DNA of 64,000 nt from Isoetes taiwanensis (lineage: Eukaryota; Streptophyta; Lycopodiopsida; Isoetales; Isoetaceae), in assembly GCA_021234155.1 (NCBI GenBank), contig JAJEKV010000032.1, forward strand, positions 14,214,283 to 14,278,282, read 5' to 3'. A program made the translations under genes and the position numbers. The notes beneath the pieces are model-generated. The model was given only the letters and a program-made list of their open reading frames with translations, was not told the DNA's origin and searched no databases. Positions 20,455 to 29,865 of the stretch are shown in pieces (position 1 is the stretch's first letter; every line of letters begins with the position of its first letter).

Positions 20455-22265
20455 AAGACACAAATGAAAATAACTAGCAGAATTTCAAAATGACACCATA
20501 GTGCCATGTGATGTAAATATCATACCTTATAAGGTTTCGATCGCATATGCCCGCAGCCGAAGGATCAGGTTTGCCGCAAAGTGTGTACTGGTGCCTCAAT
20601 TGGGTGATCTTGTCAATGAAAGATCTTTTGAAGATGGTCTTCACTGCAATGTCATTCACCTCACAATTGAGTTGCAGACAGTTCCTGCTCGTTCACCTCT
20701 CCCGACAACACCCGGCATGTCCGATACTCGTATATTTTGGCCATCTGCTCCTGGAACTTTGCAGTGCCTAGCTTTCTGCAAACCAACTGCGCTGCCAATA
20801 CCAAGTGATTCCCATTCACTATATAGAAGTGCAACCCCATAAGATCGTCCACTGTTTTCCAAGGAACTAATTTCTTTGTGTTGGGGTGGAAGGGGATCAC
20901 ATCGAATGCAGGTAACGAGGATCACTGAAAGATTCCAGCAGGGTCTTGATGTATTCCATATTTTGGCCCGAAGTCAAATTTGAGGGGCTTGGTATAAACC
21001 TAACACGTTTATTTCTTTGTAAACGAATGCCGAGGAAAGATGATGGTGGTCATAAATTTTATTCAATGTCATTGCCATCTTCTCCTCCTTGACCTTTCCA
21101 CCTTGAGGCTCCCACAAGCACCTCTAACAAGTGCCCAGCTATCCGCATCTTTATTAATTGAGATGGCATGGACCCCTGGACTTGTGGTGCCGAGGTATCC
21201 CCCGCCTTGTCGTGCTTCCACCACCAATACCACCACTGCTAGTGGCCTCCTCACGCTGTGGAGAGGCCACAGGAATTGCAGGACTAGGTTGTGGACTAGG
21301 AGGTCGAGGGCTTTGTCTTCTTTATTTCTTTGGAGTGCCCTCAACATCTGATGTGCCATGCCTATGTTTTCTCTTGGTCTTCCTTTTTCTTCCCGCTCCT
21401 TCCTTGCACTACCTTCCTTCCCCTCCTTTTCCCTTCTTCCTTTCTTCTCCTTCTTGCTTCCCTTCCCCTCCTTATCCTTCCCTTCTTGCTTCCCCTCCCC
21501 TTTCTTCTCCTTCTTGCTTCCCTTTCCATCCCTTTCCTTTTTGCTTCCCTTCCCCTCCTTATCCTTCTTTTCCTTTTGCTGTTTTTCTGTAGTTTTTGCT
21601 TCTGATTTTTTAACCTCTTCATCAGTATTAGAAGAGTCCTTCTCAGTAGCAGGAACCTCCTTGACAACACAAGTCTTCATTTTCTTAGAAACTCGAAGCC
21701 AAGCAGTGTCCACTAAGCGGGGTGGGTTCTGCGAGTTCAAGGCCGTCACAACCAAAGAAGGAGAGTTCTTCGACTCGTTCATTCGATTCCGAAGAATGTT
21801 GTATCCCCTTAAAACCTCGGTAGGACCTTATATATTTGCCTCTTGGAAGCTCTTATAAGAGGGAAGAGCCCATCCATGTCGCTTAGCACAGCCATTGACA
21901 TTGGAAATACTTGCGGACATCATTGTGGGACCATAGAACTGTCAGTCCACGTAGTAAATGTTTATCTTTACGTCGTCCATGTTCTCCACAACTACGCGGA
22001 GCCAGTCCTTGCGCCCGTTATTGAGAGCTATCCTCATGTTAATGATAATGCCCAGCTGGTAAACCCTTTGAACCCGAAGGAGCAGAAGTGCTCATCCTCA
22101 TTATCTCCATGCACCAGGCCCAGGCCCGTTCATTCAGCGGAACAGACCTCTCGGACTAGAATAATGTTTTTGCATGCAACATAGCTGAAAACAAAAGCAT
22201 GCACATCAGGCAAGTAGAACGAATAGTCTCACTGCTCTACAAAACTCAAATGCAGCTCTTCAGAT

Positions 22266-22291
22266 GCAAATGGCGCTGCGGCGCCATTTGC
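22266..22291 (+). repeat. Perfect palindrome in the Rep-like element
   Basis: GCAAATGGCGC and GCGCCATTTGC form an 11-bp perfect stem around TGCG. Confidence 0.8.
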
Positions 22292-22367
22292 CATACATAG
22301 TTAGGCATCACGCATCAGAAAATAGATGGGCATCTGGTCTCGGAAACAACAATCTGCCTCTCACGAC

Positions 22368-22394
22368 GCATATGGCGCCGCAGCAGCCATTTGC
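22368..22394 (+). repeat. Imperfect palindrome in the Rep-like element
   Basis: GCATATGGCGCC ... GGC/AGCCATTTGC repeats the 22266-22291 motif with changes. Confidence 0.55.
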
Positions 22395-22409
22395 ACTGTG
22401 AGGGCCAAC

Positions 22410-22513
22410 ACAAGTCAGTGAACTAGAAGGCAGGCTGCCTCGTGAGCAACAATGTAGTTCACACGATATATTGTTGCTCACGAGGCAGCCTGCCTTCTAG
22501 TTGCCTGACTTGT
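22410..22513 (+). repeat. Terminal hairpin of the Rep-like element
   Basis: A 31-bp perfect stem (22423-22453 with 22470-22500) encloses a 16-nt loop. Outside it, after a 4-nt mismatch, ACAAGTCAG pairs with CTGACTTGT. The structure ends two bases before direct repeat copy 2, so it marks the element's right end. Rolling-circle transposons often end in a hairpin that acts as a termination signal. Confidence 0.9.
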
Positions 22514-22515
22514 AT

Positions 22516-22951
22516 ATATAGATCCTAATAACTGCATAGAAGTTGCCGTATGTATATGTATCATAGGGAAATAAGTTAAATAACAACGATAATGTGAGGT
22601 AGCATGTTAATTAATCCTTCGCAAGGATGCAATTCCTTCCAAGGTTAGCTATATGACCTCGGGGTCCTTATAAATATAAATAGAAAATAGAATTCAGATA
22701 TACTTAAGTGCATCTTAGGGATATACTTCCAAGGGTAATGCAGCAGGACCCAAGGAAGAGAATAAGAAGCACATCTAATTCTTGTGTATGATAATTAAAA
22801 CCTTGTCTATGTAACAATAGGTCTAAATCAGGGTTATTGTTTAAATAATCGCGATCTAAAAGTCGTTAAATATTACAAAGCTTAGAGTAAATATAATTGT
22901 ACTATCGGAAGTAATGTATCCGATACTATGATAATGCTAATTCATAAATAT
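22516..22951 (+). repeat. Direct repeat copy 2 (436 bp) flanking the Rep-like element
   Basis: Partner of 18337-18768. Downstream sequence (TACCTTAGGG) continues the LTR-element interior. Confidence 0.9.
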
Positions 22952-23950
22952 TACCTTAGGGTAATTATGTTAATCGCATGCATTAAAGGAGCCAGCAGAA
23001 ATCATGCAGGTTTCAAGTTAATCTACGCATGCAGCCTATGCTAGGTATGGGTTGCATGCGTTGTTACCGATGATGAGACCACTACGGTGATCTCTAGGAC
23101 GTGGTGTAATGTCAATGTAGGCATGACCGCAGTTCTGCTTGGATGAGTGGAAGGTAGATTAAAAAGTCTACTTCCGTCCCACGGAAGTAGACGACCTCGA
23201 GAGATAAGAGGTCATTCAGGAATGCATTGATAGGAAAACACCTCTAGTCAATGCCTACGGGAAGGACCCTATCCTTCACGCCCAAATACGGGAAGGACCC
23301 TATCCTCCACGTCTCAGGCAACTAAAGGTGTAGGCATGAGCGGCATATAGGCATTATAGGGCGCTGTCTCCACGGCCACGATGGAAGAAGCATCCTCTTC
23401 CTACGCCGGGAGATTAGTCATGCATTCATGTAGATAGATGGGGTGGTTCCCTTATAACCAACTTTACATTAATATTCTAGCGTGGTGTGAACCCAGGAGG
23501 CCAATGAGAATGAAGAACCGGCGGGGAGTCGCATCACGAGCACTTGTATAGATAGTTCTAGAGTAGTTGTGATTTCTACCATTGAAACTAATCGCTTAAA
23601 TCTTGTGTAAGCTAGTAAGTATGTAATTATAGATATTGTAAAATTAATGCAGGATTTCAAGATGCAAAGACTTGCAACACAAATTTTGTTATAACGTGTT
23701 GCAAGGGATGAAGAGTACCTTGGAAGTGTAAATTTTGTATGAAATTGATAAACTTTGATAAACTTAAATGTTGTATTAAGTAAGGTTAGTAATTACCTTG
23801 TGTTGATTAAGTTATGAAGTGATAAGTTAATTGGATAATGAAATAGTACAGTAATGTCTTAAACATTACCCTAGAGTAATTCTAATAATTGTGTAAGTAT
23901 AATAATAATAAATTGTATGCATCAAGTTGATTGCAGGTTAAGAAGATCCC
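22952..23950. other. 3' interior of the LTR element
   Basis: No coding capacity is recognised. A hairpin lies at 23166-23192. A 31-bp tandem duplication around ACGGGAAGGACCCTATCC lies near 23256-23315. Confidence 0.5.
23166..23192 (+). repeat. Perfect 12-bp hairpin
   Basis: GTCTACTTCCGT pairs with ACGGAAGTAGAC around CCC. A second short stem, GACCTC/GAGGTC, follows at once. Confidence 0.8.
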
Positions 23951-24003
23951 AAGGTGGGGAGACCCACGATGCTGCGGACAGCATCATTTCAAGGTGGGGA
24001 GAA
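23951..24003 (+). other. Polypurine tract region with duplicated tract and hairpin
   Basis: AAGGTGGGGAGA occurs at 23951-23962 and again at 23991-24002, directly before the right LTR. Between them GATGCTG-CGGA-CAGCATC forms a hairpin (23968-23985). The second tract is the plus-strand priming site. Confidence 0.7.
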
Positions 24004-25420
24004 TGTGACGTTCCAGCACAGTATATGGTCCTAAGACGTATACTGTACTGCTTCGTCACGCGTACACGCCATTCCGACTGACGTGTACGCCAACGTGTAG
24101 CCGAGCAAGTAGCACCCTAGGGGGCAACTTGCAAGGTGTGTGCATTTAATTATGGGCACATTTGCTCATGTGCAGACTTATCCATGTGTGTGTCAATGTG
24201 TACACATTTATCCATGTGTACACATTTATCCATGTGGATATCCTAGGCCACTTATTTAATATAAGTGGGGCCACATCCAATTATCCCACATGCCTAAAGG
24301 GGATAATGGGAACCCTAGCTCTAACCCTTAGTCTATATAGGCTTTGGAAACCCTAACTTTCCATTTTCGTCCAAAGGCTTCTAGGGCTCTGTTTCGCTTG
24401 CTTCAAGAGCCCATCTCGCATCCCAAACCCTGTCTGAGCAGTTTAGCTCATCAGTTTCCCCTTCTAGCTTCATCTTCTAGCAGTTCAGCAGCATGGCCGA
24501 GTTCAGAGCAGGAGGAGCGAGCCAAGGATCAGGTATTTTGTCAATTCAATAGTCTAAACCGCCTCCCAGACATTGAATAAGTATGTTTAGCCTATTGAAT
24601 TGCCCTTAGTAGCCATCTAGATCTCTAGATACCCAGCCCTAACTAAAGAACCTAACTCTATGATATAGATTAGATCTTGTCCTTTAGTTCTTCTGTGATA
24701 TGAATGCTGTGATGATCTCTGTGAACTCATTGTATTGGGAAGGGGGGTAGAGACCTTAAAGCTTAGTAGTTGATGCTCCTAGCTAGCCCTCTTTAGTGCA
24801 CTGTAAATTCGGCCTGTGTACAAGAGCCACACCTGGTTGTGGGTGAAGGGGCCAGACTGGCTTACAAGGAGGTTCATGTCCTGACTCATGAGAACGATTC
24901 CTCTAGTGTGTAAAGCCTACCGGGGATCCCTGTGGACTAGGTCTAATGGCTTGCCACTGCGTGTGGGCAAGGCATGGGCTCGACACCCGTGGAGTGATGC
25001 ATCACTCTCCATTGGGTTCAAGTCGAATAAGGGCAGTGGCCCTCTAGTCACCTTGAGTCAGCATGTAGATCTCTGGAGGGAGTGATCCCTACCTGCCCCA
25101 TCGGAACTGGGGAGATGCAACCCAGGAATAGCCCCTTTGGCTATGCATCCGGCGGGCTACAGTCAGGTCCCAACACTTTTCAACCTACTCTGCAAAGTGT
25201 GCACAGGAGGGGCGGATGGAGTGGACAACCCTAAGCCATGTTCTTATGCCAGCCAAATCCATTTGCTATGAATTCTGTCTGCAATGACCTCTGGAGACCC
25301 AAGCCGTCAATCACCCCCCTCGAGTCTGAGCCTTGGGTAGGATTTTCCATGTGATGTACTGATCTTTGTCTATGCAGATATGTGATGTGCCATCCTTCGA
25401 GATGGTTATGTGATGTTGAT

Positions 25421-25453
<33 letters not shown>

Positions 25454-25730
25454 TGAAGGCATGGTTGGTGGGACTTGCACCCACCCACGTCTCCCACCCG
25501 ACCACCGCGATGGGCGATGTTGATGTTGTATACTGACATGTATGTTTACGCTTCCGCAGCTAGGTAGGCCCTGAGGGAGACAGGGTAAATGACCCCTTCA
25601 TTCTTCCCACTGGAACTCATCAAGGTTGCAGTGATACGTGGAGGGCCCTGTATCAGTATGGAGCTGGTATGGGGGATGAACTCCTGTTTGTATACGGTGA
25701 GTGCACCGTATATGAGTAAGGGACGTCACA
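24004..25730 (+). repeat. Right LTR (1727 bp, with SINE insertion)
   Basis: Starts TGTGACGTTCCAGC and ends GGGACGTCACA. A CTATATAGG TATA-like site lies near 24331. It carries a SINE at 25424-25515 that the left LTR lacks. Confidence 0.8.
25424..25515 (-). mobile_element. Short tRNA-like SINE with 12-bp target duplication
   Basis: Flanked by GATGTTGATGTT at 25412-25423 and 25516-25527. On the minus strand it contains GGGTGCAAGTCCCACC, like a tRNA B-box, and ends in about 30 A residues (T at 25422-25451). The A-box half seems missing, so it is probably 5'-truncated. Confidence 0.75.
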
Positions 25731-28700
25731 ACATTTTATGTGGATCTCTCTCTCAACATGCATGCTTATTCCATGTGGGCGATTGTATTTAGCTGGTTGT
25801 TCAGATCGTTTATAGACTTTAGCATCCTACTGTTTGCATAGTCCTTGGGATTTTTTTCAGGATGTCTGAGGGGTATGAAAAGCTTATGCTGCTTAGAAAA
25901 TATAAACTTGAGTATGAGCATGTTGACTTTGATTTACATGTGACCTTCCCTAATTAAAAGTGGGAGAATGTGATGGAAACGCAAAGGAATTTGTTCTTTT
26001 TCTTCCCAAATTTGAGAATATTTTCAAAGCATGTTAGTTGGGCAAATCATAACATACTCATTGGAAGAATTGCCATGGGATTGCTCCAAACCAACAATAT
26101 GAACTTCACATTAAGTATGGCTAAAGGGCGAATCGTGAAATTGATATTCTTTTGTATGTGCTTTCCTACCTTAGCCAAAGAGACGGCGTATAACTCTTAC
26201 AGACTGAATATCCCTACAGAAAATGCTATTGCAAACTCCTGTTCAATGCATGGATTTGAGAACTTTACCAGAGAGAAAGAACAGTACTTGAAATTTAAGG
26301 CATTAACAAATCCAATATTATTTTAGCAGTATTAATAGAGGAAAAATTGATACATGCTCAACTGTTGCACTTGTGAATCCTGCAGTAACTATATTGTAAT
26401 AAACATTTATGCCAAGTGTGGCACAATTAAAGTTGAAATTTGATATATACTATTGCTTATTGGAATGTCAAATGCAAGATAGTTGCTCTAATTTAATGAA
26501 GCAATTGTGCCAAATTGACGTCCTTGAATGAAATCAAACAAAAGAGGGACCCAACTGCCATTACAAATCATACATTCGACACTACATAGAATTTGCTTTG
26601 ATTCAGATTGCTTAGATATAGGCTAAATCTACACTTTTTTAAATGTCAAAGTGAACAGACATCTCAAAGACCCTTTAGGCAATGTGTGAGAGGGGGAGGA
26701 CCAAGTGTCAACTTTTTCAATCCTTCATCCAATAGTCGTATTTGGACTAAATTCTTGTATTTTATTATTTATTATTTATTGTTTCACAAAGGCAATGAAG
26801 CATCCTATATTATAATGTTATTCTGTAATTCTCGGATTTGGATCCAGCCCTAAATTGGAGGGCTAAGATTATGCTACCTATGTATCGGACGATTTGTGAC
26901 ACGAAAAACTAAAATGCCCAAAATATGGTAATTTCGCTAGGGTTAGGGAGGATCGGGCACCTTGCCCAAGCTCGCATGAGTTCCCTCTACACAACATAGA
27001 TGGCTAATGGTTAAGGCAGTGATGGTCCATCTGTATGTGGAGCCCCCTTCTTGCCGCACCTTTGGCCCGATGTCAGAGCGAGTTTTGTTCAACGTGTGAG
27101 CAGAGCCTGAGTTCTAAGTCGGTAGCTTTATTATATATTACAAGAACTGATTATGCTAGAACCGTCCTCTTCAAAAGTGATGTGAGCTCCTTCATTGTTG
27201 TACGTTGTCTCCTCCAGACTTGGGTTGCTTGCTCCATAGTCAAGCTCGGTATTTTTGCACCTGGCAGATTCGTAGCACATACAACAAGCTTCCATTTCAT
27301 GTCGAAACAAAGAAGGCAGTTGCCCTATTATCTTGCGGTAAGAGCTGGAGTAATAGTTAGTTTTACAAGCAATTTAGTAAGATGTCATGGAATCGTCTAT
27401 TTTTTATGCTCTAACTTTGTCAAATTACACTATTTTAGGGTAGAAGCTCTTATAAAAATTAAAACCATGCTTGTGAAAACAACTTCTGGCACTGATTTGC
27501 CATCAAAGTTCTTGCAAGCGCTGTCGATTCGGTCAGGAATAGAGCTCCAATAGCCCTTCTTCCACTGGAGCCATGCCCAGTTCACCTCCTAGAGTTAAAG
27601 TGCACTAATTTTCTTGCTTCTTTTGACTTGGATTGTAACTGACATGCTAGAAATAGCACAATGACGAAGATTTAGGGCTTTAAGAGATACCCGGTTTTAG
27701 AGTATTTTCTTTTGACTATGAAGACATGTCTATGTTATGAATGGTAAATCTGGGGCATGAAGATGGGATTAGCTAGATTATAGCGAATTGGAATCCCCAT
27801 TCCATTTTTCTTGCTGAACCACCTCAAGCTTTATATTATTGCATCTTCATTCACTTCGAAGGAGCATTTGTGTACTACAACTAGGATAACTATGATGTTC
27901 CACTCTGGTCCTCTACGTACAGGTACTGCCCTTCTCATGGATTTGTAAACTCATGCAACTTCATTCTGTGGATCTATGCACCTTTCAGGATTATAAGTGG
28001 ATCTTGCTGCAAAAAAACACCATGGCTCACGGTACAAAGTAATATCGCTCACTCGATCAGGTTAATATTGCAATTATTTGAAAATGTAAGGCAACCAGAT
28101 GTCTGGTAATCGAGCATCAGCTATATTGGTGGACTTCCTGCACGCAGTGTCTGGCTTTGCTTAGAAATGCAAGGACGGTTGTTGCACTGCTCAGTTTCTC
28201 CTTAGAGTATGTTCTCTCCCGATATCCAACATAGTCTGCCACATTCAATTTTGCAAGTTTGCCTCCTCTTCCAGTTTGTTGCTTCTTAAATATTAACTAG
28301 GATTCACTCCAGTGTTGCCCTGGGCATGTTCAATTTGCAAAGAACATTTCATGTTTGTATACTGCACTGTAACATTATGGTTTTTAATGCAATAGCTGGA
28401 CTGGTATTTCTTTGGCATGCATTTAGGTTGCAGATCTAAAGAAATCTGTAGAACACTCTGTTATACCAACTCCTGTCTATCAAAGGAGATCAATCTCTAC
28501 ATCAGTAATGTAGACAGAATAATATACATTGTTTTTACGATGCACATCTTTAGTGATGGTTGCTTTGCAGGTCTGTCCATCCATCAAAGAAGATGTAATA
28601 GTGATGGTATATCAAGATTAAAATCCTATATCTTTTGCAATAGCCCGATACTGCACCAACGAGGAAGTTAAACAAGTGATATTCAGCAGGGAAATGAGCG

Positions 28701-29113
28701 GCCTATCTCTTTTTGACGTCCACCTTCCTCTTTAATTCAAAAACGGCCTCCTCCTTTCTCAATGAGACTGCTCTTCCATTTGATATTAGTGGCAGCTCAA
28801 ACGTGACAACCCTCTTCCACAGAACTATCTCCCTTCCTATTTTGTGGCTTCCTGATCCAAAATGTAGATTCTAATCTTCCAATCTTCACCATTGAATAAT
28901 CTCGCCATTTTTCCTTAGCTAAAGATTATTTTTTAAATGGCAATAACCATAAACCTTGCCCTTATGCATCATGGTCCACGTCTCTATCGAATCAAAGACA
29001 TGACTAAATAACATATTATTGCACACTTCTTACTTAATGCATAAAATTTACATTTTGAGAGTTCATCAAGCCATTTACATGAGATCAATTGCTACACCTG
29101 TAACACAAACAAA
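25731..29113. other. AT-rich intergenic DNA
   Basis: Apart from a small PPR-like remnant, I recognise no gene. AAAAGTGGGAGAATGTGATG near 25958-25977 resembles a polypurine tract and LTR start, but no partner was found. The 172-codon ORF at 27035-27553 has no recognisable domain. A segment at 28531-28585 resembles 29129-29232. Confidence 0.4.
26347..26438 (+). pseudogene. Tiny PPR-gene remnant
   Basis: LIHAQLLHL near 26347 and NIYAKCGTIKVE near 26402-26438 match the spacing and wording of adjacent PPR L/S motifs (compare NMYGKCG in the PPR gene at 53103). Stops lie between them. Too short for certainty. Confidence 0.35.
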
Positions 29114-29219
29114 ATATGATGCATGTGTTTTTATGATGCACATCATTGGTGTTGATTACTTTGCAAATATGATGCATGTGTTTTTATGATGCACAGCATT
29201 GGTGTTGGTTTCTTTGCAG
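29114..29219 (+). repeat. Tandem duplication, 53-bp unit
   Basis: The ATATGATGCATGTGTTTTTA unit occurs at 29114-29166 and 29167-29219 with a few substitutions. Confidence 0.8.
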
Positions 29220-29575
29220 GTCTGTCCATCCAAAAATGCTAGATCATGCTGTTTCAAAAGAAAGTGAGGTCTACGTTTGCTAAATAGTCCATGTTTGAAA
29301 TATGGATAAACCTATCACAGTTTTACCTTAACAACCCATACACTGACCAAATTGTGTATATAGTTAACTACATACAAGTTATTTGTAAATATAATGTAAC
29401 GTGGAGACCCATATCAGTTCACACCCACTCAGAATTGCTACGAATAAGCACCATGTTTTTCTACTTAAAGTTCTCAGAGATATAGATGCAACACTACTTA
29501 ACGAAGGAGCTAGATTTCTTTTAAACTTTGTTAATTGAATTTTTTTTTTAAAATAAAAAGTTACAAAAGTTGGAT

Positions 29576-29715
29576 ATTACTGCACGTTTTTCTTATTGTG
29601 GCCATTATTGCACGTTTTTCTTATTGTGGCCATAACATTTACAGGATTCCAACTTATTCCCAGCAACGCTGGGCATTGTTACTAGTTCGTTGCTGGGCAT
29701 TGTTACTAGTTATTT
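29576..29715 (+). repeat. Two short tandem duplications upstream of the receptor kinase
   Basis: A 28-bp unit (ATTACTGCACG...) repeats at 29576-29603 and 29604-29631. A 24-bp unit (GCTGGGCATTGTTACTAG...) repeats at 29668-29691 and 29692-29715. Both fall within 300 bp of the kinase start codon. Confidence 0.8.
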
Positions 29716-29865
29716 ATTGAAATTTTGGGGACATGAACAAACAAAAAACTGGTGATAACGGGACCCCAAAAACCACTTGTGGTTTTAAAAAGGTAAAGGT
29801 CAGCTATGGCGGCCGGCCGGATTGGCACAAAAGAAAGAAAGAGCGTCTACAGACCATAGCTGGCT

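Larger units (their letters stand above)
19390..22160 (-). pseudogene. Unidentified gene opposing the Rep-like ORF
   Basis: Long minus-strand open stretches can be followed across frames. An N-terminal part near 22060-21780 contains WLRVVVENMDDVKINIYYVD. Next comes a lysine/glutamate/glycine-rich low-complexity segment (about 21610-21380), and then a serine/proline-rich part. A block near 20880-20660 contains VPWKTVDDLMGLHFYIVNGN. One at 20290-19985 contains PKDFNWWVFMPEDIF and VCVWTKDSDYFSQTYLRCL. A C-terminal block lies near 19930-19600 and 19570-19400. Stops and frameshifts separate these, and some gaps may be introns (AG acceptor-like site near 22180). It converges on the Rep ORF. No family is recognised; it is probably the element's accessory protein. 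Confidence 0.45.
18769..22515 (+). mobile_element. Rep/HUH-type element nested in the LTR element
   Basis: This 3.75 kb insert separates two ~430-bp direct repeats. It carries a plus-strand Rep-like HUH endonuclease ORF at the left edge, an opposing minus-strand gene, at least four palindromes of the form AAATGGC...GCCATTT, and a ~104-bp hairpin that ends two bases before the right repeat. A Rep protein, palindromic binding-site candidates and a terminal hairpin together suggest a rolling-circle-type transposon, close in idea to Replitrons or Helitrons. No helicase domain was recognised. A second fragment of the same Rep family lies at 31715-31947. Confidence 0.65.
10431..25730 (+). mobile_element. 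Large LTR element (LARD-like) without recognisable pol, carrying histone-like and other ORFs
   Basis: Related LTRs at 10431-11993 and 24004-25730 both start TGTGAC and end GTCACA. A TGGTATC primer-binding start follows the left LTR, and a purine tract AAGGTGGGGAGAA precedes the right one. The ~12 kb interior has no protease, RT or integrase motifs. It carries stem-loop repeats, promoter-like boxes and several ORFs. It inserted into the Gypsy RNase H region, but no target duplication is seen (ACGAC left, ACATT right). The LTRs look only about 75% alike by eye, so the pair is either very old or joined by recombination. Confidence 0.7.

Noticed and set aside
21362-21605. Plus-strand leucine/proline/serine-rich ORFs
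   Set aside because: They are antisense to the lysine/glutamate-rich linker of the minus-strand gene.
18337-22951. The ~430-bp direct repeats as ordinary LTRs of a retrotransposon
   Set aside because: They lack TG...CA ends, a primer site and a polypurine tract, and the enclosed genes are not gag-pol.
25311-25505. Minus-strand ORF with poly-lysine
   Set aside because: The lysines come from the SINE poly-A tail; the rest is SINE and LTR sequence.
25958-25980. Possible polypurine tract and LTR start (AAAAGTGGGAGAATGTGATG)
   Set aside because: No second LTR copy or matching end was found in the window.
25970-26326. 118-codon ORF in AT-rich DNA
   Set aside because: No domain, low complexity start, and a phenylalanine-rich composition typical of AT-rich chance ORFs.
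27003-27060. tRNA A-box-like TGGCTAATGGTTAAGGC
   Set aside because: No B-box or cloverleaf follows at the right spacing; no tRNA gene or SINE can be supported.
27035-27553. 172-codon ORF
   Set aside because: Composition and lack of any recognisable motif suggest a chance ORF; no splice or promoter support.
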